Of a stretch of DNA of 64,000 nucleotides, positions 44,702-53,980 are shown piece by piece. The stretch lies in assembly GCA_016745215.1 (NCBI GenBank), contig CP050890.1:7581001-7645000 (forward strand), read 5' to 3'. The position numbers and the translations under genes were made by a program. This DNA is from Thiohalocapsa sp. PB-PSB1. Its GTDB lineage: Bacteria; Pseudomonadota; Gammaproteobacteria; Chromatiales; Chromatiaceae. How positions within the stretch are numbered: the stretch's first letter is position 1; each line of letters begins with the position of its first letter. The notes beneath the pieces were generated by a model. That model saw only the letters and a list, made by a program, of their open reading frames with translations. It was not told the origin of the DNA and ran no database searches.

Positions 44702-46126
44702 TTAGTCCAGTGTCCATTCATGGATCGGTTTATCGTTGGCTTGGTGCGCAAGGTAGGCTTCGGTCAGGGCCGCCATGTCCGGCCCGAAGCGCGCTGTCCA
44801 GGCGCGTTGCCAGGCGGCGGCGGTGCGCTTGGTGCGGGTGCGTTGTTCGATGATGCCGAGCCAATGGTCGATTTCGGCGCGATCGACGCCGAGATCGCGC
44901 AAGCCATCCCGAGCCAGCGGCAAGAGCTGGTCCAGAATCAGGCGCGGGATCGGGATGCGGCGCCCGTCGGTCCAGGGAATTTCGGCCTGAAAGCCATATT
45001 CCGCGGCTTGGTAAAAGTTATCGCGCGCCTGGAGAAAGGACAGCTGCTGTTCCAGTGGCGTTACGGCACGGCTCAGGGCGCGCACGCTGCCGAAATAGAA
45101 GGCCGCGTTGGCGACGTTGTCCGCGACCGTTGCAGCGGCCGCGGCGACTCGGTGTTCGAGACGCAGATGCGGTCGGTCTGGCGCGTCGAAGCCGATCAGG
45201 GGCCGATTCCAGCGCCAGATGGTGCCATTGTGCAGGCGCAGATGGGCAAGCCGTTCGATGGGTTCGTCCATTAACTGCGGTAACAGCACTGGATAACGGA
45301 CGATGTTGGCGCGAAAACATTCCATGACCGAGCGTTCGGCATAGCTTATGCCGAAGCCGACTCGCTCGCGCAATGGGCTGCCGCCCACGGAGACGGATTG
45401 TTCGAACAGCGGAACGCGGGTTTCGCACCAGAATTCGCGCCCGAACAAAAACGGCGAGTTGCCGGCCAGCGCCACCATTGGGGCGGACAGGATCTTGGAC
45501 GCATTAAAAATGCGCGCGGACTCGGCGGCGCTCATTTTCAGATGGATTTGAAAAGAGGTGGTTGCCGCTTCCAGCATGACGTCCTGCTGCTCAATGGACA
45601 GCGGTCGTTCACCGTGGATGTTGAGCCAGATTGGTTCGCCCTTGCGCAAACGCAGGATTTGTTCGTTCAGCGCGCGGTAGCGCTCGCGCGGCGTCATCCG
45701 CGCCATCACCAGGTGGTCCGCTCGCAAGGTCGGCAGGATGCCCACGGTGGTGATGTGCGCGTCCAGATCCGCGGCTGCCGCTTTGCATTGCGCCAGGGTG
45801 TGTTTTAGCTCGTTGGCGAGTTGGCTCAGCGCGTCGCCTGTCAGGCGCAGCGGGGTGCCGTTGAGTTCCAGGTTGAACTGTGCCAATTCCGGCACGACCA
45901 GCGGGTTGTCGACCCTTGCGAGCAGTTCTTCGATCAGCGGCGCCGGGGCCATATGACGGCGGTCCACCAGCCATGCCTCCAGCTCGAAGCCGGCCTCGGG
46001 CGGGGTGTCGACAAAGCGCTGCTGGTCGAACCAGGTGGCCAGCAGTTCGGTTTCCGCGGCAAGTCTGGCCTCGAACTCCGCGAAGTCCGCGGCACTGAAT
46101 CGGCTTTGGTCGATTTCCTGTCCCAT
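44702..46126 (-). CDS. gshA: Glutamate-cysteine ligase (GCS2-type)
   Basis: The 474-residue enzyme joins glutamate and cysteine, the first step to glutathione. It resembles PF04107 ligases: G-F-E-L-E-A-W-L-V near 45, N-L-E-L-N-G near 85, and Q-I-H-L-K near 195 with further conserved residues in N-S-P-F-L-F-G. The start M-G-Q-E-I is supported only by position. murU follows upstream in the same direction, 54 bases away. Confidence in the family is high, less in the exact gene name. Confidence 0.85.
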   Translation of the reverse strand: MGQEIDQSRFSAADFAEFEARLAAETELLATWFDQQRFVDTPPEAGFELEAWLVDRRHMAPAPLIEELLARVDNPLVVPELAQFNLELNGTPLRLTGDALSQLANELKHTLAQCKAAAADLDAHITTVGILPTLRADHLVMARMTPRERYRALNEQILRLRKGEPIWLNIHGERPLSIEQQDVMLEAATTSFQIHLKMSAAESARIFNASKILSAPMVALAGNSPFLFGREFWCETRVPLFEQSVSVGGSPLRERVGFGISYAERSVMECFRANIVRYPVLLPQLMDEPIERLAHLRLHNGTIWRWNRPLIGFDAPDRPHLRLEHRVAAAAATVADNVANAAFYFGSVRALSRAVTPLEQQLSFLQARDNFYQAAEYGFQAEIPWTDGRRIPIPRLILDQLLPLARDGLRDLGVDRAEIDHWLGIIEQRTRTKRTAAAWQRAWTARFGPDMAALTEAYLAHQANDKPIHEWTLD

Positions 46127-46180
46127 GGCGAGTTTCTATTCGGTGGTCTGAGAGAGGCTGGCGGAGAGTATGGCGTAAAG

Positions 46181-46882
46181 TTAGGAGCCGCGCTGCTGCA
46201 TCTCGGTCAGCCTGCGATCCAGGGACTGTAAACGCTCCGGGGTGCCGACGTCGAGCCAGCATCCGCGGTGGTGCAGGCCGCCGACGCGCCCGGATGCCAT
46301 TGCCGAGCGCAACAGGGGCGACAACGGAAAGGCCCCGGGTTTGCAGTCCGCGAACAGGTCGGGGTGGTAGATGCCGATACCGGAGAACGTCAATGCGCTT
46401 TGGTTGTCGGCATTTGCCTGCCTGAGGTCGCTCACCCGACCCGCGCTGAGAACAAAGTCGCCCTGCGGATGATGCGGCGGGTTGTCCACCAGCACCAGGG
46501 CGGCCAGGTCGCCTTCGGCCAGGGTGAGCCCGTCGTAATCGAAGTCGCACCAGATGTCGCCATTGGTGACCAGAAAGGGTTGCGGACCGAGCAATGGCAG
46601 GGCTTTATGAATGCCGCCGCCGGTTTCCAGCGCGCAATCCTGTCCCTCGGCCGAGTAGTCGATGTGCACCTGATACTGTGCGCCATCGCCAAGCGCCTGC
46701 TCAATCTGTTCGCCCAGATGGGCGTGGTTGATCACCAGCTGCTGGAAACCGGCCTTGCGCAATCGCTCGATCTGATGCTCGATCAAGGCTTTGCCGCCGG
46801 CGCGTAGGAGCGGTTTCGGAGTTCGATCGGTCAACGGCCGCATGCGCTTGCCGCGGCCAGCGGCGAGGATCATGGCTTTCAT
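46181..46882 (-). CDS. murU: N-acetylmuramate-1-phosphate uridylyltransferase-type nucleotidyltransferase
   Basis: A sugar nucleotidyltransferase of about 233 residues, starting M-K-A-M-I-L-A-A-G-R-G-K-R-M-R-P-L-T, with T-P-K-P-L-L, L-E-T-G-G-G-I and N-G-D-I-W-C-D, and ending G-x-W-L-D-V-G-T-P-E-R-L. MurU makes UDP-MurNAc in peptidoglycan recycling; the pattern fits it best, though other sugar pyrophosphorylases are close. It ends 54 bases before the ligase start. Confidence 0.85.
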   Translation of the reverse strand: MKAMILAAGRGKRMRPLTDRTPKPLLRAGGKALIEHQIERLRKAGFQQLVINHAHLGEQIEQALGDGAQYQVHIDYSAEGQDCALETGGGIHKALPLLGPQPFLVTNGDIWCDFDYDGLTLAEGDLAALVLVDNPPHHPQGDFVLSAGRVSDLRQANADNQSALTFSGIGIYHPDLFADCKPGAFPLSPLLRSAMASGRVGGLHHRGCWLDVGTPERLQSLDRRLTEMQQRGS

Positions 46883-46900
46883 TGTGGTCAGGCGTTGCAT

Positions 46901-48223
46901 TCAGGATACTCTGCGTTCCAGCCGTGCTTCGAGCATGGACGATAACACGAGACTGGCCAGCACAAAGGCCAGAAATAGAAAAAACCCAATCTGCAATGCT
47001 GTGCCGTTGGTGGTGATGACGTCCACGCTGGGGCTGGCCTGGGAGATGTCCGAGAGCTGATTGGCAATCAGCCCGCTGAAGCCGACATAGGCCATCAGCA
47101 TGGCCACCACGAGCACATCCGCCATGGACCACTTGCCGGAACGCAACGCGAAAAACGAGATCAACCTGTTGTTGCGCAGGCCTCTGAAATCGAAATAATA
47201 GAGGAAGCCGGCGATCACCTTTGCGCTCGGAAATACCAGGCTGAAGAGCGTGATCAAAACCGCCACCAGGAGCATATCTGCGGCCCCGGTGGCGGCCAGA
47301 ATGGAGACCACATCTAGGATGCTTTTGCTCTGGAAGTACAGCACCTGGTCGGTAAAGGTAATCGGCGAGCCGAGCAATTGGAAGCGCAGGCTGTCGATGC
47401 GCGCATCCACCTCGATCATCGGTGTCCAGACACCCACCGCGAGCAGTACCAGGGTTGCGGTGGTCAGCAGCGCCATGGTTTCGGGAGGCAGGGTTCGGCG
47501 GCGTCCCATGGCCAATGCGAACATCGCGCTAATCAATGCGGCGACCCAAAATGCGGTGATCCGGCTTCGCTGCTCTAGTTTGGTGCTTGCGTTTTGCAGC
47601 AGGTCGACGCAGGCTGGACCATCAATGCAATGTTGGCGCTCCAGGATCAGGTCGAAACGCTCGGTGGAGGTTTTCGAAAAGCTCGCCTGTGCGGCCTTGT
47701 CGATGGCGTCGAGCAGTTGGCGCTTGATTTCGGCGCGCGTCTCGGGCCGGTTCAGCTCGTTGATGACCGCATCGGCATATACCGGAACGCGCGCGCGCAA
47801 TTCGTTGAAATCGAGCAAAAAATCTTGCACCAGCTGGCGTACCTGGCCGTGCAGGCGTTGTGCAAGATTGTCCCCGCTCGCGTTGCGCCGGCGCAAATAG
47901 CGTTCAATTTCCATCATCAGCCGATCCAGCACCTGCTCGATGTTGCGCTTGATCAACGGGCGGTTCTGTTCGGTTACTTCGAAGGTATCGATTTTGTATG
48001 CAAGGATATCGGCAATTTGATCCACCCAAAGCTCGGCGTTGAGCAGGCCATAGCGCACATCCTGCAGTTCCGCCAGATCCGATTGCAGCCTTTGCTGCTG
48101 GCGCAGATCGCGGCCGAGTTGAAAGGCGAGCACCAGGGCAGCGATCAGCAGTACACAAGAGACGATGGCGCCAGCGATGCGTGCATGGCTGACGGCAGGG
48201 TTGGATTTCTTGGTAGCGGGCAT
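46901..48223 (-). CDS. PqiA-like integral membrane protein
   Basis: The 440-residue protein has an N-terminal membrane helix, a periplasmic helical domain of about 180 residues and a C-terminal PqiA-type unit: G-V-W-T-P-M-I-E-V, then L-F-S-L-V-F-P-S-A-K-V and G-K-W-S-M-A-D-V. It has only one PqiA domain and no Cys4 zinc ribbon, unlike E. coli PqiA. Probably involved in envelope lipid handling by analogy. It lies between murU and rho, all on the minus strand. Confidence 0.8.
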   Translation of the reverse strand: MPATKKSNPAVSHARIAGAIVSCVLLIAALVLAFQLGRDLRQQQRLQSDLAELQDVRYGLLNAELWVDQIADILAYKIDTFEVTEQNRPLIKRNIEQVLDRLMMEIERYLRRRNASGDNLAQRLHGQVRQLVQDFLLDFNELRARVPVYADAVINELNRPETRAEIKRQLLDAIDKAAQASFSKTSTERFDLILERQHCIDGPACVDLLQNASTKLEQRSRITAFWVAALISAMFALAMGRRRTLPPETMALLTTATLVLLAVGVWTPMIEVDARIDSLRFQLLGSPITFTDQVLYFQSKSILDVVSILAATGAADMLLVAVLITLFSLVFPSAKVIAGFLYYFDFRGLRNNRLISFFALRSGKWSMADVLVVAMLMAYVGFSGLIANQLSDISQASPSVDVITTNGTALQIGFFLFLAFVLASLVLSSMLEARLERRVS

Positions 48224-48259
48224 GGATCTGCAATGCTTACCAGCCGGGCCGCCGTGCTG

Positions 48260-49516
48260 TCAACCTTTCATCGAGTCGAAAAACTGGTTGTTGGTCTTGG
48301 TCGTCTTGAGCTTATCGATCAAAAACTCGATTGCCGCCAGTTCATCCATCGGATGCAGTATTTTGCGCAGAATCCACATTTTTTGCAGCTCATTGGCCGG
48401 CATCAATAATTCTTCGCGGCGGGTGCCGGAACGGTTGATATTGATGGACGGGAAGATGCGTTTTTCAGCAATGCGTCGGTCCAGATGCAGCTCCATGTTG
48501 CCGGTGCCCTTGAATTCCTCGTAGATCACGTCGTCCATGCGCGAACCGGTGTCCACCAGGGTGGTGGCGATGATCGACAGGGAGCCGCCTTCCTCGACGT
48601 TGCGCGCGGCACCGAAGAAGCGCTTTGGACGCTGTAGCGCGTTGGCGTCGACGCCGCCGGTGAGTACCTTGCCAGAGGATGGCACCACGGTATTGTAGGC
48701 GCGTGCCAAACGCGTGATGCTGTCAAGCAGGATGACCACATCGCGCTTGTGTTCCACCAGCCGTTTGGCACGCTCGATGACCATCTCGGCCACCTGCACA
48801 TGGCGTGTGGCGGGCTCGTCGAAGGTGGACGAGATCACCTCTCCGCGCACCGAGCGGGACATTTCGGTGACTTCTTCCGGACGCTCGTCGATCAGCAGCA
48901 CAATCAGGAAGACATCCGGGTGATTATGGCCGATGGACTGGGCGATATTTTGCAACATCATGGTTTTACCAGCCTTGGGTGGCGACACGATCAGGCCGCG
49001 CTGGCCTTTGCCGATGGGCGCCACGAGATCGACAACGCGCGCGGTCAGATCCTCGGTGCTGCCGTTGCCGATCTCCAGCGTGATGCGATCCTGGGCAAAC
49101 AGGGGGGTGAAATTTTCGAACAGGATCTTGTGTTTGGCGTTTTCTGGGCGGTCGAAGTTGATGTCGCTGACCTTGAGCAACGCGAAGTAGCGTTCGCCGT
49201 CCTTGGGTGGTCGAATCTTGCCCGAGATGGTATCGCCGGTGCGTAGCGAGAAGCGTCGGATCTGGCTTGGCGAGACATAGATGTCGTCCGGTCCTGCCAG
49301 ATAGGAAGCATCGGCAGAGCGCAGGAAGCCGAAGCCGTCGGACAGGATCTCCAGCACGCCGTCGCCGTAGATGTCCTCGCCGCGTTTGGCTTGCGCCTTC
49401 AGGATTGCGAAGATCAAATCTTGCTTGCGCGAACGCCCGACGCCATCGATTTCCATGGTTTGTGCCAGTTCCACCAGCGCGGGCACGGGCGTCTTTTTGA
49501 GTTCTGTGAGATTCAT
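48260..49516 (-). CDS. rho: Transcription termination factor Rho
   Basis: This 418-residue hexameric ATPase ends transcription. The RNA-binding OSB fold (D-G-F-G-F-L-R, then D-I-Y-V-S-P-S-Q-I-R-R-F) precedes Walker A G-L-I-V-S-P-P-K-A-G-K-T near 185, Walker B in V-V-I-L-L-D-S-I-T-R, and the Q/R-loop T-G-G-V-D-A. Length matches E. coli Rho. Start ATG 49516 (M-N-L-T-E-L-K) is conserved; the frame before it is leader. Confidence 0.98.
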   Translation of the reverse strand: MNLTELKKTPVPALVELAQTMEIDGVGRSRKQDLIFAILKAQAKRGEDIYGDGVLEILSDGFGFLRSADASYLAGPDDIYVSPSQIRRFSLRTGDTISGKIRPPKDGERYFALLKVSDINFDRPENAKHKILFENFTPLFAQDRITLEIGNGSTEDLTARVVDLVAPIGKGQRGLIVSPPKAGKTMMLQNIAQSIGHNHPDVFLIVLLIDERPEEVTEMSRSVRGEVISSTFDEPATRHVQVAEMVIERAKRLVEHKRDVVILLDSITRLARAYNTVVPSSGKVLTGGVDANALQRPKRFFGAARNVEEGGSLSIIATTLVDTGSRMDDVIYEEFKGTGNMELHLDRRIAEKRIFPSININRSGTRREELLMPANELQKMWILRKILHPMDELAAIEFLIDKLKTTKTNNQFFDSMKG

Positions 49517-49932
49517 GTCGGTTTCGGTAATGACGTGGTCGGCCGCGGTTTGAGATGTATCCGCGGTGCGGGCCGGCGGGGGGGAGCCGGAGAATACAGC
49601 CGGATAGAACACGGGTGCCGGTAAAGGCGGGGTGACGGCGGACGCCCTTGCGGGTCGCCCGACGGTGACTACAGGATCCTGACGGCTGGGTTTGGTCTGA
49701 TCCGGGACGGCTTGGTTGCAATAAGGCAACGCTGGAGCGGATTTGTGGCGGTCGGATTTGCGATGGCCGGAACCGCTCTTGGCGGTTTCCTGTCCGCACG
49801 ACTGCCCATGATTCCCTTACTCTTAGACCTCGTAAACTACTTTCCTATTTGACTTTATGCTCGTCTGATGTCGCCTTGTTCGGCGTCGCCTGGTCTAGCG
49901 TCGCCTTATTCGGCAGCTTCCGGCCGGCAGGC
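49517..49932 (-). other. rho leader region, no gene
   Basis: This 416-base stretch between trxA and rho probably holds the rho promoter and leader. At 49871-49915 three imperfect copies of gtcgcctnnttcggc occur near the trxA stop. The open frames are GC-driven. Confidence 0.5.
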
Positions 49933-50259
49933 TTAGAGGTTGCTGTCGATGAAGACCATCAGCTGCGATTTTGATACTGCGCCCACCTTGATCGCCTCAG
50001 CCTCGCCGTTCTTGAACAGGATCAGGGTGGGAATGCCGCGCACATTAAAGCGTTCGGTAATGGCACGATTATTGTCGATGTCGAGTTTGGCGATCTTGAT
50101 TCGCTCCTGGTATTCGTCAGCAATTTCCTCCAGCATCGGAGCAATCATTTTGCAAGGGGCGCACCAGTTGGCCCAGTAGTCGACAAGCACGGGCTTGTCG
50201 GATTTCAGTACCTCGTCGTCGAAGGTGTCGTCCGTAACATGCAGGATGCGTTCGCTCAC
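49933..50259 (-). CDS. trxA: Thioredoxin with CAPC active site
   Basis: The 108-residue protein is a standard thioredoxin except that the catalytic motif is W-C-A-P-C-K instead of W-C-G-P-C-K. The rest fits: V-D-Y-W-A-N, I-A-P-M-L-E-E-I-A, the cis-Pro in G-I-P-T-L-I-L-F-K-N-G. I use GTG 50259 (homology begins V-S-E-R-I), preceded by ggag at an acceptable distance. CAPC occurs in some natural thioredoxins; it can shift redox potential. Convergent-to-rho order matches rho-trxA-rhlB synteny. Confidence 0.92.
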   Translation of the reverse strand: MSERILHVTDDTFDDEVLKSDKPVLVDYWANWCAPCKMIAPMLEEIADEYQERIKIAKLDIDNNRAITERFNVRGIPTLILFKNGEAEAIKVGAVSKSQLMVFIDSNL

Positions 50260-50466
50260 TTGGGTGGTTCTCCGCATTGGTTGTTTGAATGTCAGCCGCG
50301 CGCCTAAGAGGTATGGTGCTGTAGTTGAGAGGCAATGGCAAGGCGGGCAGGAGATTCGCTTTGTCTTGGTCTGCAGGGTTAAGATGCTATTTGAGCCAAA
50401 GATATCAAAATTTGCAAGCCCCGTGATCGTTCGGGCCAACAACAGAGTTTCGGCAACACCCCATCC

Positions 50467-52098
50467 ATGCCACAGACGCACCTCACAGACACACGTTTTG
50501 ACAGCTTCGATCTAGATCAGCGCATCCTCAACGGACTCGCAGATGCTGGATTCACTTATTGCACACCGATCCAGGCAGAGACCTTACCGCTGGCGCTTGC
50601 CGGGCATGATGTCGCCGGCCAGGCACAGACCGGCACAGGCAAGACCGCCGCTTTCTTGGTGGCCGCCATGCAACGACTGCTGACGTGCTCAGACCCGATT
50701 GCGGATTTGCAGCCTGATTCGGCTTGGGATTCGGCTCCGAATTCGGAGTTGGAATCAGAAGCGGAGTTCGCCGGTGTGTCCGAGCACGCGGCAGCAATGA
50801 CATTACCGACAAAGACCGATTTGGCAACAGTCGTCAAGCCCGATCGGCAGCGCGCCGATAAAGCATGCCAGCCGCGCGCGGTCATTCTAGCGCCAACTCG
50901 GGAGCTTGCGGTACAGATTCATCGGGATGCCGAATCGATCGGACGCCATACCGGCCTACGATTCGGTCTGGTCTATGGCGGCACTGGCTATCAGCGGCAG
51001 CGCGACGAGGTGGCCGCCGGGGTCGATCTGCTGATTGGCACGCCGGGACGACTGATCGATTATTTTAAACAGCGCGTGTTCAATTTCAAATCAGTACAAG
51101 TGGTGGTACTCGACGAGGCCGATCGCATGTTCGATCTGGGCTTTATCAAAGATATCCGCTTCGTATTGCGACGCATGCCGCCGGTCACAAAGCGTCTTGG
51201 TATGTTGTTCTCGGCAACCCTGTCGTATCGCGTGACCGAGCTAGCCTACGAGCATATGAATGATCCGCGGATGGTCGAGATCGCCCCCGAGCAGGTCACG
51301 GTCGATCGTGTACGACAAGCCTGCTATATGGTGGCCAATGATGAAAAAGTGCGGCTGTTGATCGGCCTCATCCGCGGATTCCAGGATGCACGCGTGATGA
51401 TCTTTATCAACACCAAGCGCGAGGGTGAATGGGTTTGGGGCTTTTTGGAGGGCAATGGTCTGAAATCGGCGATGCTCTCCGGCGACGTACCGCAAAAAAA
51501 GCGGCTCAGCTTATTGCGTCGTTTTCAGACTGGCGAGCTGCCCATCATGGTGGCCACCGACGTTGCTGCGCGAGGGCTGCATATTCCCGGTGTTACCCAT
51601 GTAATCAACTACGACCTGCCGGAAGACGCCGAGGACTATGTGCACCGCATCGGGCGTACCGCTCGCGCCGGGGAGGCCGGAGACGCGATCAGCTTTGTCT
51701 GCGAGACCTATGCGTTTTGTCTGCCGGATATCGAGACTTTCATCGGCAGCAAGATCGAGGTCAATCCGGTCTCGGAATCGATGCTGGCGGATATCGACTA
51801 CCGCAGCCGGGTGCGCGTGCCGAGGCGTGCGCGGGAAGGCCGCGAGCGCGACAATGGGCGACGCACCCGCTCTGGAAAACGATCTCAGGGTGGGAAGCGC
51901 TCACAGGGCCGGCGACGGAAGGGCGATCAGCCGCAAGGCAATGGCGAGCATCCGGTTCAAACATCCGCATCCGTGGAAACCCAGCCGGCCGCGGAAGTCT
52001 CACCGCGGACGGCTGATGCTGCAGGCGATCAGCATGCGGGCAAGCCGCGCCGCCGACGCCGCCGCAAGCCTGTTGATGACAGTGTGCCGAGCGCTTAG
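50467..52098 (+). CDS. rhlB: ATP-dependent RNA helicase RhlB
   Basis: The 543-residue DEAD-box helicase, a degradosome partner in relatives, has the Q motif F-T-Y-C-T-P-I-Q, motif I A-Q-T-G-T-G-K-T, P-T-R-E-L-A, D-E-A-D, S-A-T and H-R-I-G-R-T-A-R. Between motif I and motif Ia there is an extra Asp/Ser/Glu-rich insert of about 55 residues (80-135). The tail is basic (R-R-R-R-R-K). It is divergent from trxA, and its stop TAG coincides with the family B copy that starts there. Confidence 0.93.
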   Translation: MPQTHLTDTRFDSFDLDQRILNGLADAGFTYCTPIQAETLPLALAGHDVAGQAQTGTGKTAAFLVAAMQRLLTCSDPIADLQPDSAWDSAPNSELESEAEFAGVSEHAAAMTLPTKTDLATVVKPDRQRADKACQPRAVILAPTRELAVQIHRDAESIGRHTGLRFGLVYGGTGYQRQRDEVAAGVDLLIGTPGRLIDYFKQRVFNFKSVQVVVLDEADRMFDLGFIKDIRFVLRRMPPVTKRLGMLFSATLSYRVTELAYEHMNDPRMVEIAPEQVTVDRVRQACYMVANDEKVRLLIGLIRGFQDARVMIFINTKREGEWVWGFLEGNGLKSAMLSGDVPQKKRLSLLRRFQTGELPIMVATDVAARGLHIPGVTHVINYDLPEDAEDYVHRIGRTARAGEAGDAISFVCETYAFCLPDIETFIGSKIEVNPVSESMLADIDYRSRVRVPRRAREGRERDNGRRTRSGKRSQGGKRSQGRRRKGDQPQGNGEHPVQTSASVETQPAAEVSPRTADAAGDQHAGKPRRRRRRKPVDDSVPSA

Positions 52099-52680
52099 GC
52101 GATGGTGCAGAAACAAGCTAAACAGGTTTTTGGCTTGGGCAGGTTTTTGGCTTGGGTGTCGCCTGCCGACTCATTCGCTACCGCTATCGGCGTCGGTATC
52201 GGTATCGCCGCGGTATCGAACCGACCAACCCATCCGCCAAGCTCCTCGCTGACCGCCTAGCCACGCTGTCCGAGCTTCGTTGGCATGGCCACACGATGAT
52301 CGAGCAGTGCCTTTTGCTTGCTGTTGTCGTCTGCGGACAACCCATCGCACACCAGCGAGCACGTCCTCAATCGCAGCGCACTCCAGCGCCGAGCCTCATG
52401 CGATTTCAAACGACTGGCGTCGATCCGCGCTCGTCGCTTTGCCGTTACCCTCGGCAATGTTCAGCGCGATGGCCTGCGATGCGCGCCTAGGATGCGCACC
52501 TATGATGCGCACCTATGATGCGCACAGGAGTTGATCCTTCGCGTTACGCTGTCCTTTCACATGCTCGCAGTCGCGCTAGGCCCAGCCGACAGACTCGATG
52601 GCCGCACGCGATACGTCGAGCTTCTCATGACCGAATGGCATAGGGCGTTTTCTCTCTCGATTCCGGTTCCGATTCCGATA
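52096..52680 (+). repeat. Family B element, copy 4, fused to MITE A end
   Basis: It starts at the rhlB stop codon (TAGGCGATGGTGCAG). A 17-base stretch around aggtttttggcttggg is duplicated near its start. The element has four 13-bp units and ends in the ccgattccgata run, where a family A right half takes over, so the true right end is missing. Confidence 0.8.
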
Positions 52681-52780
52681 GCGACCCTGACACCGATTAG
52701 GCTTCCCCAGTGCGTTCGATGAAGCAATCCAAGACCCGGAATCGGTTTGGCATCAAAACTCAGGACATTTTGACAGCTTA
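52681..52780 (+). repeat. MITE family A, right half (copy 5)
   Basis: It runs from gcgaccctgacaccgattagg to acattttgacagctta, the right end of the MITE with two changes. It is joined to family B through the shared ccgattccgatagcgacc sequence, which suggests recombination between the two families. The last three bases TTA give, on the minus strand, the TAA stop of the HAD nucleotidase gene. Confidence 0.8.
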
Positions 52781-53518
52781 GGTCATCCCCGCCAACACGG
52801 ACGCGAACCCCTGTACGGCCGGAAACTCATCAATGCCGCGGGCTGGCTTGCTGGAATCCGGCTCGCTGATGGCCAGCAGCCAGCGAAAGCCGTAGTCGCG
52901 GGCAGCGCGCAGCACGTCCAGGTTGTCATCGACAAACAGGGTGCGTGCCGGGTCGAACGGCTCGATGCGTTGAACCCGTTCCCAGAAGCCCGGTGTTTCC
53001 TTGGCCAGCCCCAGGTCATGGGCGCAGAGGATACGCTCCAGATGCCCGCCGAGTCGGGTGCGTTCCATCTTCAGCGCGATGGATTTCTGATGTGCATTGG
53101 TTACCAGCACGCGGCGTTTGCCATGTGCGGCAAGCGCATCGAGAAACTCGATCACGTACGGGTGCAAGTTGATCAGGTGGTCCACTTCTGACTTCAGCAG
53201 CGCGATGTCGAGCCCCAATTCCCGACTCCAATGGTCTACGCAGTACCAATCCAAGGTGCCCTGGATGCGCTGGTAGCGCTGCATCAATGCATCTTTGGTC
53301 TGCTTCGGGTCCAATCCGATACGCTCGGCATAGCGTTTGGGCACATGTTCCAGCCAGAAATGATTGTCGAAGTAGAGGTCCAGCAATGTGCCGTCCATGT
53401 CCAGAAAGACCAGCTCGATGTCGTTCCAGGCGAACTCCGGGGCAAACGGCGGAGCCGATTCCGGGCCGACGGGCGATGTTGAAACGTTTGCTGATTGGTG
53501 CCTTGGTGATTGATGCAT
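52778..53518 (-). CDS. yrfG: HAD-family GMP/IMP nucleotidase (YrfG-like)
   Basis: The 246-residue HAD phosphatase has D-M-D-G-T (motif I, about 40), V-T-N-A-H (motif II region), K-x-T-P-G-F-W (motif III region) and L-F-V-D-D-N (motif IV). It fits YrfG, which dephosphorylates GMP and IMP, in sequence such as W-L-E-H-V-P and Y-A-E-R-I-G. Its stop codon is supplied by the MITE end, so the native C-terminus may have been changed by a few residues. Family B copy 5 lies 21 bases upstream of the start. Confidence 0.88.
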   Translation of the reverse strand: MHQSPRHQSANVSTSPVGPESAPPFAPEFAWNDIELVFLDMDGTLLDLYFDNHFWLEHVPKRYAERIGLDPKQTKDALMQRYQRIQGTLDWYCVDHWSRELGLDIALLKSEVDHLINLHPYVIEFLDALAAHGKRRVLVTNAHQKSIALKMERTRLGGHLERILCAHDLGLAKETPGFWERVQRIEPFDPARTLFVDDNLDVLRAARDYGFRWLLAISEPDSSKPARGIDEFPAVQGFASVLAGMT

Positions 53519-53538
53519 AGCAAAGGCTTGACGATGAG

Positions 53539-53980
53539 TAAGTGATGGTGCAGAAACAAGCTAAACAGGTTTTTGGCTTGGGTGTCGCCTGCCGACTCAT
53601 TCGCTACCGCTATTGGCGTCGGTATCGGTATCAACGCCGGTATCGGCATCGGTATCGGCGTCGGTATCGAACTGACCAACCCGATATCCGCCAAGCTCCT
53701 CGCTGACCGCGTAGCCACGCTGTCCGAGCTTCGTGAGCATGGCCACACGATGATCGAGCAGTGCCTTTTGCTTGCTGTTGTCGTCTGCGGACAACGCATC
53801 GCACACCAGCGAGCACGTCCTGAATCGATGGCCGCACGCTAGACATCGAGCTGCTCATGACCGAATGGCATAGAGCGTTTTCTCTCTCGATTCCGATTCC
53901 GATTCCGATAGCGGCCCCGAACCCGATTGCACTCCGCCGATGTCTGGATAGCGTTGTATCGGTTATTCATGAACCGCTAT
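53539..53980 (+). repeat. Family B element, copy 5 (internal deletion)
   Basis: The element is 442 bp: its ends match the others, but about 230 bases are missing between cgtcctgaatcg and atggccgcacgc, a junction with microhomology. The segment removed includes the minisatellite. Between 53981 and 54408 I see no gene; a 370-base stretch there has no family match. Confidence 0.85.
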
